Origin: Chrysaora quinquecirrha
Lineage: Eukaryota; Cnidaria; Scyphozoa; Semaeostomeae; Pelagiidae
NCBI GenBank assembly: GCA_014526335.1
Contig: JACTAT010000024.1
Coordinates: 62,001-126,000 of the forward strand
Direction of reading: 5' to 3'
DNA length: 64,000 bases
Shown: positions 1 through 10,308 of the stretch, piece by piece
Position numbering within the stretch: the stretch's first letter is position 1
Layout: the number at the start of each line of letters is the position of its first letter
Translations under genes and position numbers: made by a program
Notes under the pieces: model-generated
Seen by the model: the letters and a program-made list of their open reading frames with translations, nothing else
Databases searched by the model: none
Told to the model about the DNA's origin: nothing

Positions 1-560
1 CAAAATGAGGGCAAGTAGGGGCAAGAAAATGAAAGTTGTTCGATTTTGCTGAAAATTGGTAGAAAAGGGTAACATGGGGTGCTGATTTTGAATGTGAGCC
101 TAGTTTTTGAAAATTCGAACGTCTTGGGGGACAAAATGGGGGCAACTGGGGGCAAGAAAATGAAAGTTGTTTGATTTTGCTGACAATTGGTAGAAAAAGG
201 TAACTTTGGGTGCTGATTTCGAATCTGAGCTTAGTTTTTGAAAATTCGAACCTCTTGGGGGACAAAATGGGACAAAATGGGGGCCAATCAGGCAGATGGG
301 GCAAGAAAATGAAAGTTGTTCGATTTTGCTGAAAATTAGTAGAAAGGGGTAATGTTTGGTGCTGATGTAGAATCCGAAATTTATTTTTGAAAATTCGAAT
401 GTCTTGGGGGACAAAATGGGGGCAAGAAAATGAAATTTGTTCGATTTTGCTAAAAATTAGTAGGGGAGGGTAATTTTGAGTGCTGATCTCGAATCTGAAC
501 TTATTTTTCAAAATTCTAACGATTTGGGGGTCGAATCGGAACAAAATTGGGACAAACAAG
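1..560. repeat. Degenerate tandem repeat, about 120-150 bp unit
   Basis: Four diverged head-to-tail copies are anchored by a GAAAGTTGTTCGATTTTGCT-like block at about 31, 162, 311 and 432 (spacings 131, 149, 121). Each copy also carries a GGTGCTGAT block and a G-rich GGGGGACAAAATGGGGGCAAG block. The third copy has an extra internal duplication of the GACAAAATGG segment. The open minus-strand frame at 100-414 is only the repeat read through and is not a gene. The array runs off the left edge. Confidence 0.85.
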
Positions 561-609
561 GCAAATAATTTCTTTATCAATAATTTCTTTATCAAGATAG
601 ATTTTCTCA

Positions 610-876
610 TTAAAAAAAATCATTTATACCCCATGTAAGCAATTTCCCTTCTTCATCCGTGACTGTTACATACTCATTTGCTATTGAAAACCAATATTGA
701 TCTTGCAGTGATTTTTGTCCTCTATCCGGCAACGTCATTTGCAACAATGCCATTTCCCATTTTCTCTTATTGTTTAATTGAAATACATGAGGTAAATCAA
801 CTGTGAAATCTACTAATTTCATTCTATCGGTAGCAAATCCCGAAGGAAGAACCAAATCGAATTCTTCATCAATCAA
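610..876 (-). pseudogene. Polinton/adintovirus-like virion-protein-like ORF fragment
   Basis: An 88-residue open frame lies downstream of the integrase and ATPase relics on the same strand. The N-terminus has an acidic start, then a FDLVLPS segment, a DFTVDLPHVFQL segment and a KWEMALLQMTLP segment. This spacing (short beta-strand, LPS, then a W-E-x-A/G-L block) resembles a small virion-associated protein that recurs beside packaging ATPases in invertebrate Polinton-like elements. I recognise that by pattern, not by alignment. It is probably truncated at the C-terminus, since it ends after a WGINDFF segment. Neighbour context is the main support for the assignment. Confidence 0.4.
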
Positions 877-909
877 ATTGTCTCCAATTGGCTTTCAGCT
901 ACCCACTCA

Positions 910-1801
910 TCAAATTGTGGAGGATAACCTCTTCATCTGATAAAATAGAAGTTTTTTGCCCCTCTTCTTCTTAGTTTTCAACACTTGCTCGACAACAAAT
1001 TTTTTTGGAAGATACACTCGCTGTAGCTCTTCTTTATAGAAACGATCAACTATCTTTTCGCCTTGTAGATCTTCAATTCCATACATTGCTGAATATCTTT
1101 CTTTAAAGACTTTACTGATCTTGAATATTTCTTCAGTGTAATTTTGCAAGTAACCTTTCTTAAACATTCTCTTCTTCAAACTCAATGTTACATAATATCC
1201 AGTTTTGAAAAGCTTTTTATTTTTTCTTGTTTCCTTTTTAAACAGTCTTTTTCGAACAGTGTCAACATTGTCTTGGTTGACTTCAGAAGGTCTCATACCA
1301 ATAGATCTGTGATATGTATTATTGTATGAGTTGACAGAATCTTGCAAATTATCAATGTATCTCGATGTATTTCATGCTGTTAAGTATCTAAACATTCGTC
1401 CTTTTAATGTTCTGTTAAATTGTTCAACAATTGCTGCCTTTACTTAATTATTTGCAGTGGAAAACCCAATATCGTTTTTCTTCAACACAGCTTGGAATTC
1501 TTTGTTTATAAACTCGCTGCCTTTGTCGAATTGTACCTTTTTAGGTTTTCTTTCTGATAAAATGCCATATGAACAAGATCACATTCCCATAAATAATCAA
1601 TGTTATTGGTTAGTATCCGCTCCCGTTTAAAGCTCTTCCTACTTGGTTTGTGCAGTGAATAGGCAAGACTAGTTTTACTCCATTCTTCAACATTTTCCTT
1701 TTCAAATTAGGAATCACTTTTTTTAATTCTCTATACGCTTTATCCAAGCCCCCTAGAGAACCCGGAACATAAGGATCAGAATGAAACTTTTCAAAACTCA
1801 T
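910..1801 (-). pseudogene. Retroviral-type (rve) integrase of a Polinton-like element, broken
   Basis: The gene reads right to left. The N-terminal part (1801-1610) has the SFEKFHSDPYVPGSLGG-like start typical of the F54H12.3-type Polinton integrases, then stops. Short coding islands follow in other frames: a WECDLVHM block (first catalytic Asp region, about 1,590), a VQFDKGSEF block (second Asp, about 1,530) and a VEQFNRTLK block (catalytic Glu, about 1,410). The C-terminal part (1347-910) has YNNTYHRSIGM followed by a basic, chromo-like tail with KRMFKKGYLQNYTEEIFKI. The stretch between the first two Asp blocks is far shorter than in intact integrases, so there is an internal deletion, plus at least two in-frame stops and frameshifts. 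Its role would have been element integration. It is certainly inactive as read. Confidence 0.8.
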
Positions 1802-2669
1802 AATAAATGAATTAACAATTTTAACAATTTAACATTTGTACAGTTTTTTCTTCGTCGCTTTCTTTTCTTGAACTTTCTTCCTTTATTTATGATCTTTTTA
1901 GGCTTTTTCTTCACTGGTTCATTGTCAGATTTGATTGGTTCCATGACTATCTTTTCAAAAGAATTCATTTTTGCTGTCTTACTGAATTGTTGATCTCTAT
2001 TTATAACCTTTTTAAACTTGTACACCACTAAAGGAGCTTCATTAGGGAAAATATTAGTACCAAATCTCATATCTTCTCCAATCAATCGGGTGAAATCACA
2101 AAGTAAGTAGCCGTACATTCTTGCTGTTGCATCATTGTAAATGTCAAGGAATGCTTTTGCAGATGAGGGGATAATTTGTCGCGCAAGAAATCTAATTTGA
2201 CTTCTATCTCGAGGATTCTTGAAAAGAACTTGATACTGAGTATTGAGAGCTAAATTTCTCATTTCTGTTCCTCTTGGAAAAGGGTTTTACATCATAACAA
2301 TGACACCGATGTTTAGATGAGATCTTCCTTTTGTGAACAATTTTCCCAAATCTTTAAAGTTGGCAATTTCATGAATTAAATCATCAACAACAATAGTTAA
2401 TCTTTTGTCCGACCTTTCGATATCTTTGTACAAGTTTTCAGGTAGCTCAGTAATAAATCTATAATTCCCGTTAAAACTTTTTTTAATGTGCTCAAAAAAT
2501 TCTGGTTGATTTGTTCCTGAGATCCACATAAGATTAGGATATTGTCTGCCATTATCAATTATATTGGTATAATTTTTCAACAGATTTTCTACCCAAGTCG
2601 TTTTGCCGCTCCGCTTACTCCAGATAAAATCAAAGAAAAAGGTGCTTTAAGTCTAAAATAGTAACTCAT
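1798..2669 (-). pseudogene. FtsK/HerA-type DNA packaging ATPase, broken
   Basis: The frame opens with an ATG at 2669 and a hydrophobic strand (APFSLILSG), then a damaged P-loop near 2,610-2,625. A base is missing inside the GxxGxGKT region, which shifts the frame. The main body (2580-2287) has an IVVDDLIHE Walker-B-like motif and LFTKGRSHLNIGVI. A TAA in the same frame at about 2,286 interrupts it just where the family has a polar residue. The second half (2262-1798) begins LNTQYQVLFKNPRDRSQIRFLAR, a hallmark of this packaging-ATPase family, and ends in a Lys/Arg-rich tail. Its stop overlaps the integrase start (1798-1801), consistent with a compact element gene cluster. Family role: pumping element DNA into capsids. 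Confidence 0.75.
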
Positions 2670-2799
2670 ATTTATAACAAATTTTCAACATCTCATACAA
2701 CAGGTAACATCTATTTATAACAAATTCTTAACATCTAGCTATAACATCGAACTAATGTTCATAAAATCTAATTTTGAACATCTCATGAATAACAGTCTA

Positions 2800-3435
2800 G
2801 GCAAATGTCATGATTAAATTGTTTATTATTCTGCTCAATATTTGCAGCAGATACATCGATGTAAAGAGACTTGGATGAGATAATTCATCATGCAGATTTT
2901 CAACTCTAGATTTGATTGTTTGATTTAGTCGACCATTCTTCTTCTTCAGCTCATCAAACATTGATTTCTTTAACGATTGTTTTCCCTTCTGCTAGCATGT
3001 CGGTGTTGACATAACTAATGTGAAATGATAGAAATCTGAAAGCATTATGTACCATACAATCTTGCTTGTGATCAGTAGCATCAAGTTGTTTTCTTCTTTT
3101 GAATCTGCTCACCATCACTCGCTGGTCTTTTGAAGGATGGTGGTGGAAGCATTTTCAGATCAGCAAGCTTTCCATATAATGCTTTCAGCATTTCTTCTTT
3201 CAGATTTATTCCCATCTTTGATGGCTTCTCATTCTTCCATCTTCAGATTCCAAGACAGAGCTGTAGAGGGAAATCATCATTTTTCTGCAGATAGATTTCC
3301 AGCTTATCCTCATACGCTTCTTCTTTACTTAAAACTTCAGTGTATAGTGTTAGAAACTGTGTGATCCTACCACCATACTGCTTTGATTGAATGTGTACTT
3401 TGTTCTTCTCAAGCAGACAATTAGAATCTGGATTC
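2800..3435 (-). pseudogene. Unrecognised degraded ORF upstream of the packaging ATPase
   Basis: Three minus-strand islands look coding although no long ORF survives. At 3430-3245 there is a YGGRITQFLTLYTEVLSKEE-type helix-rich segment with one stop. At 3240-3075 there is LKEEMLKALYGKL followed by a PPPSFKRP linker. At 2985-2815, in another frame, there is FDELKKKNGRLNQTIKSRVE, which looks like a coiled coil. Same strand and direct 5' position to the ATPase suggest another gene of the Polinton-like element. I do not recognise the family. Confidence 0.35.
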
Positions 3436-3822
3436 GGAAGAAGAGCTTAGCTCACTAAAAGCCCGTTTAAGCGATGTAGCTCATGCTTATTGTGGCACAC
3501 CTATCGACCTCACGGATTTTTATATGCATAGGGACCATTTTCAAGCGATCAAATCCATCCGAAACAACAAACAGATTCTTATCACAAAACGTGATTAAGG
3601 ATCTGGGGTCGTTATTTTGAACCAAAAAGATTATATTTCGAAAATAGGCAACGTGCTCAATGATGAAAATAAATTTGAAAAATTAGGCAACGTCAAACAG
3701 CACGATAAAACGGCTAAAATAGAGCAGAAACTTTAAAACGGTTGCTTGAATTGGTCAAGAAAAAACTATTGACTCAAGAAATTTACGATAGGATCTGACC
3801 AACAGGTTCACAGCGTCCACAG

Positions 3823-4734
3823 ATGTATGGTCTACCTAAAACTCACAAACCCAACGTCCCTCTTAGGCCTATTCTATCTATGGTTGGTTCAGCTCAACAT
3901 GAGCTTGCTAAATGGCTTTCGGAAATTTTAGCACCTGTTTTGGAACTTTATTCTAAAAATTGTATTTCGGATTCTTTTTCTTTTGCTAACATTATTCAAA
4001 ACCTTCAGTTAGACCCGGCAAAATCGTTTATGTGTTCTTTCGACATCAGCAGCCTTTTCACTAAAGTACCTTTGGATGAGACTATCGGGATTTGCGCTAG
4101 AGCTCTATACCGGGGTGAACTTGTCAGTCCGCCGTTCCCTGAGGAGGTATTTGTCGAATTGATGGAGTCTGCTACCAGGTCGGTAGAGTTCAGCTTCAAC
4201 AATAAGATGTACCGACAAAGGGATGGAGTTGCCATGGGGAGCCCATTGGGACCAGCGCTAGCAAACATCTTTGTTGGTTTCTACGAAGGTCAACTTTTCG
4301 GCTCCACATCAAAACCTCCGGTTTATTTTCGATATGTTGATGACACTTTTGCCATTTTCAAAAAAGAGTCCGATTGTAACGTTTTCCTCCAAAAACTCAA
4401 CGCCTTGCATCCGTCTCTAAAATTTACTTTCGAAAAGGAGCAAAACAACTCTTTGCCGTTTCTCGACGTCTTTGTTGAAAACACTGCTACTGGATTTCTC
4501 ACCAGTATATATAGAAAACCAACCTTTAGCGGCCTCTATACACGGTGGGATTCCTTTAGTCCAAAACAGAGGAAAATTAACCTCATCAACACGCTAGTTC
4601 ATCGGGCACTTATGATTTGCTCTAAATCTCGGCTTGATTCGGAATTGGATAAAATACGGTCTATTCTCATTGAAAACGGTTACCCTGAGGACGTCATTTT
4701 GGATTGTTTTCGCAAGAAGATCTTCGGCCGATAA
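3823..4734 (+). pseudogene. Penelope-like reverse transcriptase (303-aa open segment)
   Basis: The segment starts in YGLPKTHKPN, the fingers motif typical of Penelope-like RTs. Motif A is FDISSLFTKVP (about residue 73), motif B is DGVAMGSPLGPA (about residue 134), and the catalytic YVDDTFAIF is at about residue 171. LPFLDVFV and IYRKPTFSGLY follow, marking the region after motif D. All catalytic aspartates are present. The real N-terminus lies further upstream: PLE-type sequence with stops runs from about 3425. The first ATG of this segment is inside the conserved domain, so it is not a true start. The C-terminus is separated from the endonuclease by two frame changes near 4735 and 4770. Confidence 0.9.
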
Positions 4735-5291
4735 AAAGTATGGTGCGAGAAAGTGCCCTGTTCACCTAAATGCCTTGGATAGGAAACGTCTCATTGCGAT
4801 TCGAAAGTCAAATTAAAAAGGCCAATACTAAGTGCTTCGCTGCTGCCAACCCTCGGTTAGTTTTTGGCACTCGGAAAGTTCTACCATCCATTCAAAAGGA
4901 TCACGTACCTACCACACAAAAAAGTTTGGTCATTTATGAATTCTCGTGCCGGTGTGTTGCCAGGTACGTAGGTCGTACTTCCCAGAGATTAGGTGATAGG
5001 ATAAAGCAGCATGTCCCTACTAACATTCGTCTGCATAATTTTCGGCAAAGAGAGCAATCACCCCGTGGGTCTAAACAACAACCTAGTCTTAAACATGATT
5101 CTGCCATAGGACAACATCTACTCGATAACCCGATTTGTGCGGAAAATTACAGCAAGGATTTTTTCAGAATCATTGGCAAAGCAAGATCTTTGTTTCACTT
5201 AGGGGTTTTGGAATCTGTCTACATCAAAACCAAAAGGCCGGTTCTGTGTAGACAGAAAGAGTTCGTTTTCTCACTTGGACTCTTCAAATAA
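4735..5291 (+). pseudogene. GIY-YIG-like endonuclease end of Penelope-like element 1
   Basis: The first 35 bases are read in one frame and the rest (from about 4770) in another. Key features are the linker FGTRKVLPSIQKDHVPT, then IYEFSCRCVARYVGRTSQRL, which holds the Y...YVGRT core of the GIY-YIG nuclease with the usual CxC before it. An RIKQHVP motif, a GQHLLDNP motif and a VLESVYIKTKRPVLCRQKEF C-terminus with the catalytic-type Glu follow. In Penelope-like elements this domain nicks the target and primes reverse transcription. The RT lies directly upstream. It ends at a natural-looking stop after LGLFK. Confidence 0.85.
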
Positions 5292-5434
5292 TTCATTGGT
5301 CTTCCCGCTGTATCCGACCAGCTGATTGGTGTTTAAAACACAATGCCAATTCAGCTTTTCGTTCTTTCTGATTGGTGCATTTCGAGCCGCATCTGGGTAT
5401 AAATTCCGCCTTAGTCTATTGTTTCGGTCTGTTT

Positions 5435-5468
5435 CTGATGTTCATACTCTGAGGAGTGTCAGACGAAA
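5435..5468 (+). ncRNA. Hammerhead-ribozyme-like motif in the Penelope-like 3' UTR (degenerate)
   Basis: CTGATG at 5435 is followed by a hairpin (ATACTC, loop TGAG, GAGTGT) and then GAAA at 5465. This is the order core-stem II-core expected for a hammerhead. The A that should follow CTGATG is T, so the core is imperfect. Hammerheads are established features of Penelope-like element UTRs, and this one sits about 145 bp past the endonuclease stop. Stem I and III pairings were not convincing by eye. Confidence 0.4.
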
Positions 5469-5560
5469 AAAGCTTTTAAGTATGCCCGAAAATGATTCTG
5501 CTGTTCATCGCAATTTTGAAATTTTGTACAACTCAAAGAACATTGTTTAATCTTATTAGT

Positions 5561-5872
5561 TTTAAGAAAATTCAATTTTTAAAAAGTCATTCAATTGACT
5601 GAATGGTCCGAGCAGACTGAGTGGTCCATGTGTTCGTGTGGTCTGGATTATGTTAATATAAAACTCGGACTGAGCAAGGTCTATGATAAAACACAGACCA
5701 GGTGAGTCTCATAATTGTAGGATTGTTTGTCCACCTTGAATGTGGTTTCACTAAATATCAATTATTATTTTGAAAAGAATTGAAACTGGATTGAGATAGG
5801 AGAATTGAAACTGGTTAGATAGCAGTATCTGACTAAGCAGTATTAAACAGGACTGAGATTAACTACTATAAG
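5561..5872. other. Non-coding spacer
   Basis: No ORF or RNA gene is recognised. A short internal near-repeat (ACTGAATGGTCCGAGCAGACTGAGTGGTCC region, about 5595-5630) lies just before the minisatellite. Confidence 0.5.
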
Positions 5873-6845
5873 GACAAGGCCGAGGAACAGGACTAAAGAA
5901 CAACACTGAAGACCATGATTAATTTCAGGTCGGAGGAAGGGGACTAAGGAGCGGGACTCAAGACCACGATTAATTTCAGGACTGAGGAACAAGACTAAGG
6001 AATTGGACTGAAGACCATGAGTAATTTCAGGACTAAGGAAGAGAACTAAGGAACAAGACTGAAGACCATGAGTAATTTTCGGAATGAGGAAGAGGACTAA
6101 GGAACCAGACTGAAGACCATGAGTAATTTCAGGACTGAGTAACAGGACTAAGGAATGGTACTGGAGACCATGGGTAATTTCAGGACTGAGTAACAGGACT
6201 AAGAAACGGGACTGAAGACCGTGAGTAATTTTTGGGACTGAGTAACAGGACTAAGGAACGGGACTGACGACCATGAGTAATTTCAGGACTGAGGAAGAGG
6301 ACTAAGGAACAGGACTGAAGACCATGAGTAATTTTAGGACTGAGGAATTGGACTAAGGAACGGTACTGAAGACTATGAGTAATTTAAGGACTGATGAACA
6401 GGACTAAGGAATGGGACTGAAGACCATGGGTAATTTCAGGACAAAGGAAGAGAACTAAGGAACAAGACTGAAGATGATGGGTAATTCCAGGACTGAGGAA
6501 CAGGACTAAGGAACAGGACTGAAGACCATGAGTAATTTTAGGACTGCAGAACTGGACTAAGGAATGGAACAGCCTTGAACATCTGAACAATAACAAGACT
6601 GAGGAACAGGACCAAGTAATGGGACTGGAGACCATGAGCAATTTCAGGACTAACGAATGTGAAAAATAACAAAGTCAAAGAACTGGATTAATGAAGTTGA
6701 GTGAAGACCATAATTTCAGGACTAAGGAAGAGGATAAAGGAATGTGACTGCAGACCATGGATAATTTTAGGACTAAGGAAAAGGATAAAGGAACAGAACT
6801 GAAGACCATTAGTAATTTCAGGACTAAGAAACAGGATAAGTAGGT
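5873..6845. repeat. 51-bp minisatellite, about 19 copies
   Basis: GACCATG anchors recur at 5911, 5962, 6013 and 6064, exactly 51 bp apart, and continue with variants to about 6840. The unit is GAAGACCATGAGTAATTTCA followed by GGACTGAGGAA and GGACTAAGGAA blocks, so it contains an internal 12-15 bp sub-repeat. Because 51 is divisible by 3, minus-strand frames stay open as a 17-residue Leu/Ser repeat. Those frames (6384-6951) are not genes. Confidence 0.95.
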
Positions 6846-7070
6846 TGCAAACAGCGTCAATTACTCTGGGCGGCTCCAACTCCACCGGCCTCAGCGCAGT
6901 GAAGTCATCAGGTCGCGCTATAGTACGACGGCTTTTAATGTGGTTTCTCAAACCTCAAGAGTTCTTACAATACAACACACTTTCTTACAATGCTAGCCTC
7001 GTTTCCGATTTAACAACCTTTACAATCTAGAAGTTTCCAGAATGTTCCAGTTAAAATAGGTAAGGAAGAC

Positions 7071-8343
7071 ATGGAAATATTATGCCACTCTCGGAAGTCT
7101 CTTCTATTCAGTGAAAACCAAACTTGGATGAAAAAAGGCGGGCAGTTGTTTGATGTCACCATGGGAGCTTATGATGGTGCGGAAGTGTGTGAATTGGTAG
7201 GCATATTCATGTTGCATGAAATCAGCAAGAAGTACAACAAGAACGAGATTGGTTTATACAGAGATGATGGTCTCGCTGTATTCAAGAATGTCAGTGGCCT
7301 GGAATCAGAAAGGATTAAGAAGAACTTGCAAACGATATTCAAACAAGGACAACGGCTTAGATCTAGTAATTGAATGCAACAAGAAAATTGTAGATTATTT
7401 AGACGTCACACTAAACTTGAATGATGGTACATACAGACCGTTCCACAAACAGAACAGTACAATCCAGTATATAAACGTAGAGTCGAACCATCCACCAAGT
7501 ATAATAAAGCAAGTTCCGAAAACTATAGAAAAGCGACTATCAGATCATTCCTCCAACGAAAAAATATTCCAAGAAGCAGCTCCAACATATGAAAAAGCTT
7601 TGAGAGAGTCAGGTTATGATGGAAAGCTAAAGTACAACCCAAGTAACAGAAAATCTCATACTAAGAACCGGAAAAGAAACATCATATGGTTTAACCCACC
7701 TTTTAGTAAAAATGTGGTGACAAAAGTTGGTAACCAATTCTTAAGATTATTGGACAAGCATTTTCCACAGCACCATAAATATCACAAATTATTCAGCAGG
7801 AATTCAGTTAAGGTTAGCTATAGTTGTACCAAAAACGTGAAATCCATCATCAACAGTCATAATAAGAAGATAATCAATGAGAGCAATCCAACAGAAAACA
7901 GCAAAACATGCAACTGCATTCAAAAAGAAAAGTGCCCCCTGAATGGAAATTGTCTTTCTGAAAAAATAATTTACCAAGCCTCTGTAAAATCAGACGAGCC
8001 CGGTTATACGGAAAAGATTTACATAGGATTGGCTGAAACTACGTTCAAAAAAAGATACGCCAACCATAAAAAGTCATTCAACCTGGAAAGATATGAAAAT
8101 GAAACAGAGCTTTCAAAAGAAATATGGAGGATCAAGCGGAGGAACCACACTCCCGAAGTTAATTGGAAAGTCATACGGAAATGCGCATCATACAACCAAG
8201 TCACCAACAAATGCTATCTTTGCCTGAACGAGAAACTGGAGATCGCGAACCACGGAGGGGAAAACATTCTTAATAAAAGAACTGAACTCATCTCAAAATG
8301 TAGGCATGTAAATAAGTTCTCTCTGTTACGCCATAATTCGTGA
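7071..8343 (+). pseudogene. Penelope-like element 2: 5'-truncated RT plus zinc-finger/GIY-YIG domain
   Basis: The first segment (7071-7373) begins inside the RT with WMKKGGQLFDVTMGAYDGAEV and carries the catalytic YRDDGLAVF. A frameshift near 7345 moves the frame to the segment ending at 8343, which continues DYLDVTLNLNDG, then ESNHPPSIIKQ. It ends with a Cys-rich CNCIQKEKCPLNGNCL segment and an IYQASV...YIGLAETTFKKRYANH nuclease core, then WKVIRKCASY, CYLCLNEKLEI and SKCRHVNKF. This is a different Penelope-like lineage from the one at 3.4-5.3 kb, as shown by YRDD rather than YVDD and by the CxC/CPL finger. All RT sequence before the motif B region is missing. Only one frameshift is visible in the surviving 1.27 kb, so it is relatively young. 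Confidence 0.85.
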
Positions 8344-8429
8344 ACAGTGAACAGTGAACAGGCGGCATGAAACTCTGAGTATTGAAAATGCAGTAGTATT
8401 TCTTTGTATCTACTCTTCATAAATATATT

Positions 8430-8459
8430 GCTCTGCCTTTTCTCTAAGAGGCATCGAGC
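8430..8459 (+). other. Stem-loop at the 3' end of Penelope-like element 2
   Basis: GCTCTGCC and GGCATCGAGC can pair (one mismatch) around a loop of about 12 nt. This is followed by a (TA)n tract at about 8471-8486. It lies about 90 bp past the RT/nuclease stop and likely marks the element's 3' end. Confidence 0.45.
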
Positions 8460-8460
8460 A

Positions 8461-8715
8461 CTGTTCTATTGAATATATATATATATAGTTTTTTCCACAA
8501 GTAGCATACCACAATAGATGGGATTCGAACCTGGACTGCATGATCAGAGATCCAACGACGTTTCCACTGAGCTATAGAGCTCAATGAAGTCGCTGAGTAA
8601 CTCTCTGAGTCATACAGCCCAAGGCTCTCCTCCGTTTTGACTTTTTTTGTGTTTCGGCTATGTTGAGCCTTCTTCAGCACCATACATTTTTGTACATACT
8701 ATATATATATATGTT
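8461..8715 (-). mobile_element. tRNA-derived SINE-like unit bounded by (TA)n tracts
   Basis: On the minus strand, TATAGCTCAGTGGAAACG (A-box-like, about 8575-8558) and GGTTCGAATCCC (perfect B box, about 8532-8520) have the spacing of a tRNA gene. The sequence 3' of the T arm does not pair with the presumed acceptor strand, so this is not a functional tRNA. About 90 nt upstream lies a hammerhead-like motif (8680-8651). (TA)n tracts flank the unit at about 8473 and 8700. The open frame at 8444-8683 is incidental. Confidence 0.65.
8651..8680 (-). ncRNA. Hammerhead-like motif in front of the tRNA-like unit
   Basis: CTGAAGA, then AGGCT, loop CAACAT, AGCC, then GAAAC reproduce the core-stem II-core layout of a hammerhead. 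One core change is visible (CTGAUGA expected, CTGAAGA seen). No cleavage-site stem was convincingly identified. Confidence 0.4.
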
Positions 8716-9374
8716 AAGCATTTTTCATTAGTGATAATATAGCCACCAAATAATGTCTCTAAAATTGAAAAATTTAAGTGTCCTGTCTGTATGTATATAA
8801 AGGACTGTATGTATATAATGTCTTGGTCTATTTATTGTGTTTCACAAGACAGGCAAAGGGCGACAGACAGGCCTAAATAGATAGATAACTAACAAATAAC
8901 AGATGTTCACCTCTCCCAAAATGCTGTTTCCAAATTAGGATTTTTCACATATCTTTAGCACTTTGTTAACTGTATTCGAACACCCAGAGGCCGACGACGA
9001 TTCGATTCAGAAAAGACAAAGCCACCATTGCCCATTGCCAACCAACGAAAGGAAATGATCAACAACAACAATATGGAATAATCAATTACATATCTTATGT
9101 ATCTTACTAATAAATTACATAAAAACCTCAAAAGGAGCCATGGTATCTTTCGTCCACCGTGAAGGTGAGGCTGTTAAGTTATGGAATATGATGTTTAAGA
9201 AGACATCCCCTTAAGACATCTTACTGTTAACGAACTGAGAAATGAAATTGAGACTGTCTTTATCGATGAGTCGAGGCAGTTGTATTATGCTATCGTAGTA
9301 CATATTGTCTTTTGTAATGGTGTTCTACAATAAAATTTCACCTGAAACTAGAGCTATGTTCAAATATTTAAAGA
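8716..9374. other. Non-coding, no recognised feature
   Basis: AT-rich sequence with short direct repeats of a CTGTATGTATATAA segment (about 8790-8820). It probably contains the 5' flank of the Tc1-like element, but no terminal inverted repeat was found by eye. Confidence 0.4.
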
Positions 9375-10285
9375 AAGCATGGATCAAAATCATATAGAGA
9401 AATAGCATCAGAGCTTGGAGTACCTTTGTCCTCGGTATACTGTGTCCCTAAGAGCAGGCAAGAAGTAACGATATCTAAAAATTACGGAAAAAGAGGCACG
9501 AAAAGAATATTAAGCACTAGAGATACCAGCAATATAATTCAAGAACTTTTGAAAATGAGAGCTGAGAATCATTTACAGCTGAGACGGAAAGGTGTTCTAT
9601 CACAAAAAGACAAATCTCACAGGAGGAAATATTTTATCCAAAGGCTGAAGAATTACAACCAACAGTTTTGGAACGAGGAAATTCTGTTATATTTAGATAG
9701 GGTGTCTTTTGTATACAAAAACAACACACATAGAGAAAGCTTAAGGCCAAAAGCAAGAGTTCTCAGAAAGCCAAACGAAGGGCTAGTTGTCACAGCAAGG
9801 GGCTCCAAAGACTTGGCAGGAGACGACATCACCTCCTTGTTGCCATTTCGTATGAAAGGGGGGTTGTTCTTATAGAGGAGTATGAGAAGATGACGGGACA
9901 GTATTTTGCTGGTTTCATTCTCAATACCCTTGGACCAGCTTCAGATGAATTAAGTAACAATAACAACGCTACTAAAGACAGACTGTTTGTAATGGACAAT
10001 GATCCTTTGCAGACAAGCAAAGCTGCAATGGAAACTCTTAGTGATATACAGGCAGCATTCATCAAAATACCACCGCACTCTCCAGATATAAATCTTATTG
10101 AAAATGTCTTCAACCATGTCAAAAAAGAGCTTGACAGGCAAGCCCTTGAACAAAAAATAGTAAGAGAGGATTTCCATACATTTAAATCCCGTGTGAAGGA
10201 GACGCTAACGAAATTCGACAATCAACCTCATAAACAAGACAATAGGATTAATGACAAAAAGACTTTTAGAAATTCACCATACTAA
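9375..10285 (+). pseudogene. Tc1/mariner-superfamily transposase, frameshifted
   Basis: The frame is open from about 9381 with a helix-turn-helix (YREIASELGVPLSSVY), although no ATG precedes it. The DDE core follows: the first Asp in LLYLDRVSFVYKNN (about 9690), the second in LFVMDNDPLQ (about 9990), and the Glu in PPHSPDINLIENVF (about 10,095), giving roughly 34-35 residue spacing. One frameshift near 9845 separates the first Asp from the rest: the segment around 9850-9890 is in the second frame and reads AISYERGVVLIEEYEKM. The protein would cut and paste its own element. It ends 24 bp before the truncated NS1-like relic on the other strand. Confidence 0.85.
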
Positions 10286-10308
10286 GGGAAATAGAACGAA
10301 ATACTGAT

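Larger units (their letters stand above)
3425..5560 (+). mobile_element. Penelope-like retroelement 1 (RT plus GIY-YIG)
   Basis: This plus-strand retroelement begins right where the Polinton relic stops. An N-terminal remnant (3425-3822, broken by stops and shifts) is followed by a Penelope-type reverse transcriptase, a GIY-YIG-type endonuclease in another frame, and a 3' untranslated region. The UTR has a TATAAATTCCGCC block at 5,398-5,410, a hammerhead-like motif at 5435-5468 and coding-like sequence to about 5550. No target duplication was identified. The domain order RT then GIY-YIG defines canonical Penelope-like elements. Frameshifts mean it is dead as read. Confidence 0.85.

Noticed and set aside
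6384..6951. Three minus-strand ORFs with repeated Leu/Ser-rich segments
   Set aside because: They are the 51-bp minisatellite read in a frame kept open because 51 is divisible by 3.
8510..8585. Possible functional tRNA gene
   Set aside because: A and B boxes are good, but acceptor and anticodon stems do not pair, so it was called a tRNA-derived SINE.
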